A program made the translations under genes and the position numbers. DNA of 64,000 nt from Streptomyces sp. ISL-87 (GTDB lineage Bacteria > Actinomycetota > Actinomycetes > Streptomycetales > Streptomycetaceae), in contig NZ_JAGGOY010000034.1 in assembly GCF_018614095.1 (NCBI RefSeq), positions 22,538 to 86,537 of the forward strand. The letters run 5' to 3'. The notes under the pieces were generated by a model. It was not told where the DNA came from. It saw nothing but the letters and a program-made list of their open reading frames with translations, and searched no databases. Shown here piece after piece: positions 1 through 7,410 of the stretch; within the stretch, counting starts at the first letter, position 1, and every line of letters starts with the position of its first letter.

Positions 1-17
1 TCCGGCCACGGCACTAG
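1..17. repeat. 17-bp direct repeat, left copy
   Basis: This 17-base string at the very start of the window recurs exactly at 1784-1800. Both copies contain the TAG stop codon of a minus-strand gene (the ABM protein here, the DinB protein there) and the first bases downstream of it. The two genes are unrelated, so a shared stop-plus-tail is unexpected. The repeat could mark the edges of a rearrangement. The sequence left of base 1 is not visible, so the true repeat length on this side is unknown. Confidence 0.8.
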
Positions 18-322
18 ACGGAGACGGTCAGCACGTACCCGCCCGCCTGCACGTCGTCGCACAGGGCGCGGCAGCCGCCGAAGTGTTCGGCGAACTCCGG
101 CCTTTCCTTCCAGGCCGCCATCGAATCCGGATCACGCCAGGACGCGAAGGAGATGAAGTGGCCGGGGTCTCCCACGTCGCGCACCAGACGGGCGTAGTGG
201 AAGTTCTCGTTGGCCTCTTTCGTCCAGGTCAGGAAGGCCGTCCAGCGTTCGATGAACTCATCCGCCTTGCCTTCCGAGACCATCCAGCTCCCCGAACTCC
301 AGTACTTGCTCTCCTCGGACAT
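14..322 (-). CDS. ABM-fold (antibiotic biosynthesis monooxygenase-like) protein
   Basis: A 102-residue protein with the length and pattern of a single ABM ferredoxin-like domain: an early beta strand, an acidic helix carrying F-x-E-R-W, then the F-x-S-F-A-S-W strand followed by W-K-E-R-P-E-F. Members of this fold include small cofactor-free monooxygenases and haem-degrading enzymes, but many have no known substrate. The start is an ATG with a purine-rich AAGGTGG stretch upstream. It stands alone, transcribed towards the window edge, and its stop codon lies in a 17-bp repeat shared with the DinB gene near 1.8 kb. The specific reaction cannot be deduced. Confidence 0.7.
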   Translation of the reverse strand: MSEESKYWSSGSWMVSEGKADEFIERWTAFLTWTKEANENFHYARLVRDVGDPGHFISFASWRDPDSMAAWKERPEFAEHFGGCRALCDDVQAGGYVLTVSV

Positions 323-386
323 GGCACACCACCTTGAGTAGGGGCCCCTCCATCAGGCTAGAGCCGTACCGGCGGGTTGCCGTGTC

Positions 387-765
387 CTAGCTCTGGGCCG
401 CCTGCGCGGCGAGGCCGTCGAGGAGAAGGCCGAGGCCGAGTTCGAAGCCCCGGTCGTCGAGCGCTGCCAGGCCGCCCCGGGGCATGGCGGCCGCGTCCGT
501 GAGGGAGTCGGCGAGAGCCGGGTAGTCCGGACGGTAGCCGTCGGGGGAGCGGGTGAAGCCCGCCGTGAAGGTCTCCAGGGCCGAGCCGAGGACCAGGTAG
601 TCGATCGCGGCGGCGGCCTCGGCGGCGCGTGCCGGGGTGCAGCCGGCCCGGATGAGCGCGGCGAGCAGCGCGTCGTATCCGCGCAGGGCCTTGTCGGCCT
701 CCACCTGGCGCCGGGCCGCAGGGGCGATCGCGTTCGGGTGGCGCAGGTACACCTGGCGGTAGCCG
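387..765 (-). pseudogene. Headless TetR-family regulator (C-terminal ligand domain only)
   Basis: Read on the minus strand, the last about 125 codons give a typical all-helical TetR C-terminal domain, starting near R-G-Y-R-Q-V-Y-L-R-H-P and ending G-L-L-L-D-G-L-A. The N-terminal helix-turn-helix, about 50 residues in intact family members, is absent. At about position 765 the frame runs straight into antisense of an amino acid permease, so the open frame that continues to 1124 is not a natural protein. There is no plausible start codon or ribosome site at the junction. I infer a deletion or inversion that removed the DNA-binding half; the remainder is unlikely to be functional. Confidence 0.75.
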
Positions 766-1742
766 CGCTTCGCCCTGCTGCTGTTCTTCCGCGAGCACGG
801 CTTCTCGATGTTCACCGAGACGCTCGGCGCCGAAGAGCTGTCCGGCGGATCGACCGTGATGGCCTTCCTCGCCGTGCTCGCCGTCGCGGGCTGGGGCTTC
901 ATCGGGTTCGACGCCTGCGTCTCGACCGCCGAGGAGACCAAGGACGCCGGCCGGCAGGTCCCGCGTGCCATGTGGTGGGCGCTGCTCAGCGTCGGCCTGG
1001 TCGTCATCCTCAACGCGATGGCCGTCGCCCTCGCCCACCCGGACCCGCGGGCCGTTGTCGCGGGTGAGGATCTGGACCCGGTGACCACCGCTGTCACCAC
1101 GGCCTTCGGCTCCTGGTCCGACAAGCCCTTCGTGGCCGTGGTCCTGGTCGGGTTCCTCGCCTGCGCGATGGCCTCCCAGGGCGGGGCCTGCCCACGGGGT
1201 GTACTCGCTGGCGCGCGACGGGGCGTTCCCGTTCTCCGGGCTGGTGCGCAAAGTCAACCGGCGCCAGGCCCCGATCGGCGGTCTGATCGCTTCCACCCTG
1301 GTCAGCTGCGCCGGCCTGCTCCTCGGCCTGAACGCCACGGCCATCGGCAGCCTGATCGCCTTCGGCACCGCTGCCACGTTCCTGCCGTTCTTCCTGGTCA
1401 GCCTGGCGGCACTGATCGCCCGCCTGCGCGGCACGTGGGTTCCCCTCCGGTCACATCCGGCTGGGCCGCAAGGGCACGGTCCTCAACGTTCTGGCCGTGC
1501 TCTGGACCGCCTTCGAGGTCGTCAACGTCTGCTGGCCGCGCGCCATCCTGGCCCCGCCGGGTGCCCCCTGGTACCAGGTCTGGGCGGGTCTGCTGGGTAC
1601 CGGCGCCGTGATCACCGCGGGGCTGCTCTACCTGATCGCGAAGAAGCCGCAGCACACACTGCGCGCGGCGCGGGCGCGCGAGGAGCGGGCAGTCGCCCCC
1701 GAGGCGCTCACCCCGGACTCGCCGGCCGCCGAACCGTCCTGA
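763..1742 (+). pseudogene. Truncated, twice-frameshifted APC-family amino acid permease
   Basis: Three successive frames encode consecutive hydrophobic parts of one APC-superfamily permease. The first runs from about 763 to 1190 and contains G-F-I-G-F-D-A and A-E-E-T-K-D-A-G-R-Q-V-P-R-A, a family signature. The second, about 1199-1440, begins Y-S-L-A-R-D-G-A-F-P-F-S. The third, about 1443-1742, ends with a helix and a charged tail. The frame changes near 1190-1205 and 1435-1445 each need a one-base indel. The first several membrane helices are missing, and a TAG lies in frame just before the preserved part, so the gene is dead. It abuts the headless TetR remnant tail to tail. Confidence 0.8.
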
Positions 1743-1783
1743 CCCGTAGACCCTGGAACGAACCGTCACCCCGGGTGAACCTT

Positions 1784-1800
1784 TCCGGCCACGGCACTAG
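1784..1800. repeat. 17-bp direct repeat, right copy
   Basis: Exact copy of bases 1-17, in the same orientation. It overlaps the stop codon of the DinB gene. Together the two copies bracket the ABM gene and the broken TetR/permease patch. The similarity does not extend to the right of either copy. Confidence 0.8.
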
Positions 1801-2306
1801 CGTCGCTCCAGCAGCCCGCGTACGTAGGCCGCCTGGCCGGCGTGCTGGAGGTCGTCGGCCAGCACGCTGACCAGGCGCGTCCCCAAAGTGACCGGCGGAT
1901 CCCAGCGTTCGTCGACCACCCGGTCCAGGTCGGTGGCGGCGAGGCCCCCGACGAACCGCGCGGTCTGCTCGTGCACCGCGTCGAAGTAGTCCAGCAGCAG
2001 CTCGCCCGAGTCGACACGGACGCTTCCCGCCTGCCGGGCGGTGTGCCCGTAGCCGGTGGCGTCGGCGGGCAGCTTCAGGCCCAACCGGGCCGCCCACTCC
2101 TGGGCGTGCCACACCTGTTCCAGCCCCGAGGCGTCGGCCACGTGGTCGTCCTGGATCCGCGTGAGGTGCCAGACCAGCCAGGCGATCGAGTTCGCCTCCG
2201 CGTCGATCCGCGCGTTGAGCTCCTCGGCCGACAACCCCTCGACCACCTCGTGCACCACCTCCCTGATGCGTCCGTACCCGTCGGCCAGCAGCTCCGTACC
2301 CTTCAT
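1797..2306 (-). CDS. DinB-family (DUF664-like) four-helix protein
   Basis: A 169-residue all-helical protein of the DinB/YfiT superfamily, whose members form metal-binding four-helix bundles and often act as bacillithiol- or mycothiol-dependent S-transferases. Visible hallmarks are His47 in W-L-V-W-H-L-T-R-I-Q-D-D-H and a second metal-ligand candidate, His155, in D-D-L-Q-H-A-G-Q-A. ATG at 2306 is chosen because the family fold begins directly after it; the longer open frame upstream has low-complexity Arg-rich sequence. The thiol substrate is not predictable. The stop codon sits in the 17-bp repeat. Confidence 0.8.
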   Translation of the reverse strand: MKGTELLADGYGRIREVVHEVVEGLSAEELNARIDAEANSIAWLVWHLTRIQDDHVADASGLEQVWHAQEWAARLGLKLPADATGYGHTARQAGSVRVDSGELLLDYFDAVHEQTARFVGGLAATDLDRVVDERWDPPVTLGTRLVSVLADDLQHAGQAAYVRGLLERR

Positions 2307-2450
2307 GCGCCGTCCCAGCCCTGTCCGTCGGGGGCGCCGCCGGTCCGGCGGCCGCTCTGCACCCACTATGCAAGCCGCTCTGCCGCTGTGCCCGGCGGAA
2401 CGGGCCGGCAGCGGATGCCGGAGCGCGCCGGATGGCTCAGGCTGGGCGAC

Positions 2451-3761
2451 ATGTCCGGCGTGCGTGGGTGGTTCGACCGAGTCAGGGAGCGTGCGGCCGC
2501 GCTCAGGGAGCGGCGGGCGCGGGATGAGGCCCGGCAGGAGGCGGAGTACGCGGCGCACGACGAGGAGGCGGAGGCCGCGGCGCCCTTCGCCGAAGCGCAC
2601 TCGCTGACACCGCCGGGCGCGAGCCCGGCCCTACGTGACCCGGCCGCGGCCGTGCCGTGGGGCATCCGGGTGGCCGCAGCGACGGGCTGGCGTTTCCTGG
2701 TGCTCGCCGCCACGCTGTGGGTGCTGATGCGGGTGATCGGCGCCGTGCGCCTCGTCGCCCTCGCGTTCGTGACCGCGCTCCTGGTCACAGCCCTCCTCCA
2801 GCCGACGGTCGCCCGCCTGCACCGCCGAGGACTGCCCCGAGGCCTCGCCACCGCGCTGACCGCGATCTCCGGTTTCGTCGTGCTCGGGCTCGTCGGATGG
2901 TTTGTGGTCTGGCAGGTGCTGGACAACCTCGGCGACCTCACCGGGCGCGTCCAGGAGGGCATCGAGGAGCTCAAACGATGGCTGCTGAACAGCCCGTTCC
3001 ATGTGACCGAGCAGCAGATCAACGACATCGCGAAGAACCTCAGCGACTCCATCGGCACCAGCACCAGCGAGATCACCTCCACCGGCCTGCGGGGGGTGAC
3101 GGTGCTGGTGGAGGTGATCACCGGCCTGCTGCTGGCCATGTTCTCGACGCTCTTCCTGCTGTACGACGGCCAGCGCATCTGGCAGTGGACGCTGAAGCTC
3201 GTCCCGGCCGCGGCCCGGCCGGGCGTGGCCGGGGCCGGTCCGCGCGCCTGGGGCACGCTCACCGCGTACGTACGGGGCACTTTGGTCGTCGCCATGATCG
3301 ATGCCGTCTTCATCGGCATCGGCATCTACTTCCTCGGGGTGCCGCTCGCCGTCCCCATCGGGGTCGTGATCTTCCTGTCCTCGTTCGTCCCGCTGGTCGG
3401 TGCCGTGGTCTCGGGCGCACTCGCGGTCGTCGTCGCCCTCGTCACCCAGGGCGTCTTCGCCGCGCTCATGGCACTCCTGGTGGTGCTGTTGGTGCAGCAG
3501 ATCGAGGGCCATGTCCTGCAGCCGTTCATTCTGGGCCGGGCCGTGCGGGTCCATCCGCTGGGCGTCGTCATCGCCGTCGCCACCGGCGGCACGGTCGCGG
3601 GGATCGGCGGAGCGGTCGTCGCCGTGCCGCTCGTGGCCGTCGTCAACACCGTGACCGGCTATCTCCGCGCCCACGCCGCGCTCCACGCGGTCAGCCATGC
3701 CGACGCCGGGGCGGGGCGGGCGGGGCCGGAGCAGACCGGGACCGGGACCGGGAAGGAGTAA
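2451..3761 (+). CDS. AI-2E family transporter (PerM/TqsA-like membrane permease)
   Basis: A 436-residue integral membrane protein. After a charged N-terminal tail of about 65 residues, with an Arg/Glu-rich and probably helical stretch, come paired hydrophobic segments, a long soluble amphipathic region (about residues 155-215) and a C-terminal block of closely spaced helices containing F-L-S-S-F-V-P-L-V-G-A and Q-Q-I-E-G-H-V-L-Q-P, the usual signature of AI-2E/PerM permeases. The family is named for autoinducer-2 export but includes ion antiporters and transporters of unknown substrate. The ATG at 2451 is preferred over upstream in-frame starts because it opens a plausible cytosolic tail. The gene converges on the phenolic-lipid operon. 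Confidence 0.85.
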   Translation: MSGVRGWFDRVRERAAALRERRARDEARQEAEYAAHDEEAEAAAPFAEAHSLTPPGASPALRDPAAAVPWGIRVAAATGWRFLVLAATLWVLMRVIGAVRLVALAFVTALLVTALLQPTVARLHRRGLPRGLATALTAISGFVVLGLVGWFVVWQVLDNLGDLTGRVQEGIEELKRWLLNSPFHVTEQQINDIAKNLSDSIGTSTSEITSTGLRGVTVLVEVITGLLLAMFSTLFLLYDGQRIWQWTLKLVPAAARPGVAGAGPRAWGTLTAYVRGTLVVAMIDAVFIGIGIYFLGVPLAVPIGVVIFLSSFVPLVGAVVSGALAVVVALVTQGVFAALMALLVVLLVQQIEGHVLQPFILGRAVRVHPLGVVIAVATGGTVAGIGGAVVAVPLVAVVNTVTGYLRAHAALHAVSHADAGAGRAGPEQTGTGTGKE

Positions 3762-3771
3762 CTCGCGCCCC

Positions 3772-4797
3772 CTACGCCAGCAGGTTCACCGCCCCCGTGA
3801 ACACCCGGGGGAGCCGGGCGGCCAGCGGGACGATCCGCCCGGCGAGCCGCGGCTGCTGGCGGGCCCAGAGCAGGGACGCGGTGAGGGTGCGATAGCTGCG
3901 CGACAGCTCCCGCCACGCCCGTTCGTACGCCTGCGGCCTGCCCGCCCGTACGCAGCGCACGAGTTCACCCGCTGCGGCCAGCGCCAGCGTGAGGCCCTCA
4001 CCGGTCAGCGCGTCCACGTACCCCGCCGCGTCCCCGACGAACAGCACCCGCCCCGCCACCCGGGTACGCGCCTGCTGCCGCAGCGGCCCGGCACCGCGCA
4101 CCGCCGAGCCGGCCGACGGGGGCAACCGCGAGGACAGTGGCGGGAACCGGGCGAGCTGTACGTCGAAGGGGGCGTGCTCCGAGGTCAGTACGGCCACGCC
4201 GATCCGGTCGGGCCCCAGCGGGGTCACGTACGCCTCGCAGTGCGCCGACCAGTACACCTCGACCAGGTCGCTCCAGGGCTCCACGGCGTAGTGCCGGCGC
4301 AGCCCGTAGCGGGCCGGGCGTCCCGGCGCGGGCCGCTCCGACAGGCCGAGCCTGCGCCGTACGGGGGAGTGGAGGCCGTCCGCCGCGACCAGGTAGCGGG
4401 CGCTCAGCCCGGCGGCGGTGACCCCGTGCTCGTCCTGGTGCACCTCCTCGACGCGGCCCGGGACCACCCGGACCCCCAGCCGGGCGGCGCGTTCGGCCAG
4501 GGCCGCCTGGAGGTCGGTACGCCGGGTGCCGAGTCCGGGACCGGTGCGGAAGAGCCCCTCGGCCTGCCGCCCGCCGGCGCCGTCCAGGTAGCGGATGCCG
4601 TGGAACGGCCGGCCGGTCAGGGGCACGCCCAGCTCCCGGAGCCGGCGTACCCCACCCGGCATGAGGCCCTCACCGCAGGCCTTGTCGATGGGGGTGGGGC
4701 GGGGCTCCACGACGACGGTCTCCAGTCCGGCCATGGCGCCGTGGATGGCCGTGGCCAGCCCGGCCGGGCCGCCGCCCGCGACCAGCAGATCGATCAC
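3772..4797 (-). CDS. FAD-dependent oxidoreductase (geranylgeranyl-reductase / aromatic hydroxylase type)
   Basis: A 341-residue flavoprotein. The FAD dinucleotide-binding motif V-A-G-G-G-P-A-G lies at residues 6-13, the D-K-x-C-G-E-G loop typical of the geranylgeranyl reductase subgroup near residue 35, and the second FAD motif G-D-A-A-G-Y-V-D-A-L-T-G-E-G in the C-terminal half. It is the last gene of a three-gene operon; its GTG start overlaps the methyltransferase stop as GTGA, indicating coupled translation. In the S. griseus srsABC phenolic-lipid operon the equivalent third gene hydroxylates the alkylresorcinol to a quinone, so a tailoring oxygenase or reductase acting on the type III PKS product is the best inference. 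Confidence 0.8.
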   Translation of the reverse strand: MIDLLVAGGGPAGLATAIHGAMAGLETVVVEPRPTPIDKACGEGLMPGGVRRLRELGVPLTGRPFHGIRYLDGAGGRQAEGLFRTGPGLGTRRTDLQAALAERAARLGVRVVPGRVEEVHQDEHGVTAAGLSARYLVAADGLHSPVRRRLGLSERPAPGRPARYGLRRHYAVEPWSDLVEVYWSAHCEAYVTPLGPDRIGVAVLTSEHAPFDVQLARFPPLSSRLPPSAGSAVRGAGPLRQQARTRVAGRVLFVGDAAGYVDALTGEGLTLALAAAGELVRCVRAGRPQAYERAWRELSRSYRTLTASLLWARQQPRLAGRIVPLAARLPRVFTGAVNLLA

Positions 4798-5363
4798 GAC
4801 GCGGGACCGCCCGCCGGCGCGGCGAGGCCATGAGCCGGCGTCGCATCCCCCGGGGCGCCATCCAGGGCCGCCTCCTCGCAGCGGATGCGCACGCGCAGCA
4901 GGGCGGCGTTCAGCACGGTGAAGCCGAACGCGGTCACCCAAGCCGAGTGCACCAACGGCAGCGCGGCGCCCTCCACGACGACCGCCACGTAGTTGGGGTG
5001 CCTCAGGAAGCGGTACGGTCCCCGCGCCACCAGTGGCAGTCCGGGCACCACGAGCACCCGGGTGTTCCAGCGCGGCCCGAGGGCGGCGATGCACCACCAG
5101 CGCAGGCCCTGCGCCGCGACCGCCAGCGCGAGCGCGGACCAGCCGAGCGGGGGAAGGAAGGGACGGTCGGCGGCCCACGGCTCCACTGCACAGCCCACGA
5201 GCAGCGCGGTGTGCAGGGCGACCATGGCCGGGTAGTGGCCGCGGCCGTACTCCCGGCCGCCGCGGGCCAGGCTCCAGGCCCGGTTGCGGCGGGCGGTGAC
5301 CAGCTCCGCGAGCCGCTCGGCCGCGACGAGGCCGACGAGCAGCGCGTACAGGGTGGAGGTCAT
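4794..5363 (-). CDS. Isoprenylcysteine carboxyl methyltransferase-family membrane methyltransferase
   Basis: A polytopic membrane protein of about 189 residues with the ICMT/phospholipid methyltransferase motif G-P-Y-R-F-L-R-H-P-N-Y near residues 115-126, which binds S-adenosylmethionine, and a downstream Glu-Glu pair. In bacteria such enzymes often methylate lipid or quinone hydroxyls rather than prenylcysteine. It lies directly behind a type III PKS and overlaps the next gene by four bases, matching the order of the srsABC operon, where the middle gene methylates the alkylresorcinol. ATG at 5363 is used; a GTG two codons upstream (5369) is an equally possible start. Confidence 0.82.
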   Translation of the reverse strand: MTSTLYALLVGLVAAERLAELVTARRNRAWSLARGGREYGRGHYPAMVALHTALLVGCAVEPWAADRPFLPPLGWSALALAVAAQGLRWWCIAALGPRWNTRVLVVPGLPLVARGPYRFLRHPNYVAVVVEGAALPLVHSAWVTAFGFTVLNAALLRVRIRCEEAALDGAPGDATPAHGLAAPAGGPAS

Positions 5364-5373
5364 GGGCACGGGG

Positions 5374-6435
5374 TCACCAGCGCAGCAGGACGAGTTCGGA
5401 GGCGAAGCCCGGACCGAAGGCGAGCATCAGCCCGACCGAGCCGGGTGCGGGCGGCCCCGCCGCCTGGATCCCGCTGAGGATGTGCAGGACCGAGGCCGAG
5501 GACAGGTTTCCGGCGGTCGCCAGGGAGCGCCGGCTCGCCGCGAACGCCGCGTCCGGCAGGGAGAGGGCCTCCGCCAGGACGTCAAGGATCTTCGGCCCGC
5601 CGGGGTGGCAGATCCACGCGTCGACGTCCGCGGGCTTGAGGTCGTGCCCGGCGAGGAACGACTCGATCTCCTCGGCCACGTGCAGCCGCACCAGATCCGG
5701 GAGTTCGCGGCCCAGCACCATGCGGAAGCCCCAGTGCCCGATGTCCCAGCCGAGCAGGTCCTCGGTGCCCGGGTACAGGCGGCTGCGGGAGGCCACGACG
5801 CGGGGCCCGGTGCCGGTGTCGTGCAGGGGATGGCCGCTGCCCACCGCCACCAGGGCGCCCGCCCCGTCGCCGAACAGCGCCCCGGCCACCAGATTCGCCA
5901 TGGAGGTGTCCGTGGGCTGGAGGGTGAGCGAGCACAGCTCGGTGGACAGCAGGAGCGCCGCGTGGCCGGGGCGGCCGGTCAGGTAGTCGTGGAGACGGCC
6001 GAGCCCGGCGGCGCCCGCCGCGCAGCCGAGGCCGAAGAGCGGCACGCGTTTCACGTCGGGGCGCAGGCCGGTGCGGGTGGCGAGCCGGGCCTCCAGGGAG
6101 GGCGTCGCGAGACCCGTCACCGTGGTCGACATGACGAGGTCGATGTCGTGGGCCGCGCATCCGGCCCCGGCGAGGCCGGCTCGGAGCGCGCTTGCACCGA
6201 GCTCCAGTGCCGACTCGACGAACAGGGCGTTCGTGGCGCCGAAGTCGTTCGACGGGCCGTAGCGTTCCAGCGGGAGCGCGAGGTGGCGGGAATCGACGCG
6301 TACCGACGCGTGGACCCGGCGCAGCAGACCGCTGTCGAAACCCGGCGGGAGGAACCGGGCGAGGGCTTCGGTGATCTGCGGCTGCGGATAGCGGTGGGGC
6401 GGGAACACGCTGCTCACTGACAGGACACGTGTCAT
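5374..6435 (-). CDS. Type III polyketide synthase (alkylresorcinol/alkylpyrone synthase-like)
   Basis: A 353-residue chalcone-synthase-fold protein. The catalytic triad is visible: Cys138 in L-F-G-L-G-C-A-A-G, His277 in I-C-H-P-G-G-P-K, and Asn310 in A-G-N-L-S-S-A-S. The C-terminal G-P-G-F loop is present. It is predicted to extend a fatty acyl starter with malonyl units and cyclise the chain to an alkylresorcinol or pyrone. It is the first gene of an operon with a methyltransferase and a flavoenzyme, 10 bases from the former. A UbiA prenyltransferase is transcribed divergently 89 bases away. The starter length and exact product cannot be read from the sequence. Confidence 0.9.
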   Translation of the reverse strand: MTRVLSVSSVFPPHRYPQPQITEALARFLPPGFDSGLLRRVHASVRVDSRHLALPLERYGPSNDFGATNALFVESALELGASALRAGLAGAGCAAHDIDLVMSTTVTGLATPSLEARLATRTGLRPDVKRVPLFGLGCAAGAAGLGRLHDYLTGRPGHAALLLSTELCSLTLQPTDTSMANLVAGALFGDGAGALVAVGSGHPLHDTGTGPRVVASRSRLYPGTEDLLGWDIGHWGFRMVLGRELPDLVRLHVAEEIESFLAGHDLKPADVDAWICHPGGPKILDVLAEALSLPDAAFAASRRSLATAGNLSSASVLHILSGIQAAGPPAPGSVGLMLAFGPGFASELVLLRW

Positions 6436-6524
6436 TGGCCCAACATAGGGAACAACTGACGGTTCCTCACGAATCAGGTGAACCAGGCGTGCCGCCGCCG
6501 GACGAGACGGCCTAGCGTGGCGCC
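6436..6524. promoter_or_regulatory. Divergent promoter region, type III PKS operon / UbiA gene
   Basis: These 89 bases must carry promoters for both directions. A short inverted repeat, GGAAC (6449-6453) and GTTCC (6462-6466), lies close to the PKS start codon and could bind a regulator. No convincing paired -35/-10 boxes were identified. Confidence 0.35.
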
Positions 6525-7406
6525 GTGCCCGCCAGAACCCGAGAGACCGTGCCCGTGTCCGTGCCCGCGGCCGCCCCGCCCCTGCCGCCGCTGACCGAGG
6601 TGAAGGGGCTGCTGGCGGCCTGCCACCCCCTGCCGGCGGCCGCCGTGACGTTCTTCGCCGCTGCTCTGGCAGCCGCCGTGGGACGCGGTCTCGCCGGGAC
6701 CGCCGCCACCGCGTGCGCGGTCGGGGCGGGACAGCTTTCGGTGGGATGGTGCAACGACCGGGTCGACCTGCGCCGGGACCTGGCGACGGGCCGCCCCGAC
6801 AAACCCCTGGTGGCGGGCAGGGTACGGCCCGCCACGGTGACCGCCGCCGCGCTCACGGCCCTGCTGCTGTGCGTGCCGCTGTCGCTGGCCTGCGGCCCGC
6901 TCGCGGGGGCGGTGCACCTCTGCGGGGTCGCGGCCGCCTGGGCGTACAACCTCAGGCTGAAGGGCACGGCCGCCTCCTGGGTGCCGTACGCCCTGGCGTT
7001 CGGCCTGCTCCCCGCGTTCGTCACGCTCGGCCTGCCGGGAGCGCCCTGGCCGCCGCTCTGGCTCACGGCGGCCGCCGCGCTGCTCGGCGCGGGCGCACAC
7101 CTCGCCAACGCCCTGCCCGATATCGCGGACGACCTGGCCACGGGTGTCGTCGGCCTGCCGCACCGGCTCGGAGCCCGGCGCTCCGGGGCGCTGGCCGGGC
7201 TCCTCGTACTCGGCTCGGCCCTGGCCCTGGTCGTCGGGCCACCGGGGCGCGTGACCCCGTACGGCTGGGGCCTGCTGGCGGTGACGGCCGCGGCGGCGCT
7301 CCTCGCGGGCACCCGGCCGGGCGGCCGGATCCCGTTCCACGCCACGCTGGCGATCGCCGCCGCGGATGTGGCGCTGCTGCTGGTGCGGGGCGCCGGACTC
7401 CGCTGA
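6525..7406 (+). CDS. UbiA-family prenyltransferase
   Basis: A 293-residue polytopic membrane protein with both Asp-rich magnesium-prenyl-diphosphate motifs of the UbiA superfamily: N77-D-x-x-D-x-x-x-D85, followed by G-R-P-D-K-P-L, and N195-x-x-x-D199-x-x-x-D203. Members attach isoprenoid chains to aromatic or other lipid acceptors inside the membrane. The divergent arrangement with a type III PKS operon suggests that the acceptor may be the phenolic lipid or quinone made there, but this is inference. The GTG at 6525 is used as the start; an in-frame GTG about 24 bases downstream is an alternative. Confidence 0.85.
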   Translation: MPARTRETVPVSVPAAAPPLPPLTEVKGLLAACHPLPAAAVTFFAAALAAAVGRGLAGTAATACAVGAGQLSVGWCNDRVDLRRDLATGRPDKPLVAGRVRPATVTAAALTALLLCVPLSLACGPLAGAVHLCGVAAAWAYNLRLKGTAASWVPYALAFGLLPAFVTLGLPGAPWPPLWLTAAAALLGAGAHLANALPDIADDLATGVVGLPHRLGARRSGALAGLLVLGSALALVVGPPGRVTPYGWGLLAVTAAAALLAGTRPGGRIPFHATLAIAAADVALLLVRGAGLR

Positions 7407-7410
7407 CCGG

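Noticed and set aside
387..1124. 245-codon minus-strand frame as an intact TetR regulator
   Set aside because: Only the C-terminal half is TetR-like; the N-terminal half is antisense of the permease and has no helix-turn-helix.
1842..2450. N-terminal extension of the AI-2E transporter
   Set aside because: It is antisense to the DinB gene and has no membrane or domain character; the ATG at 2451 is better.
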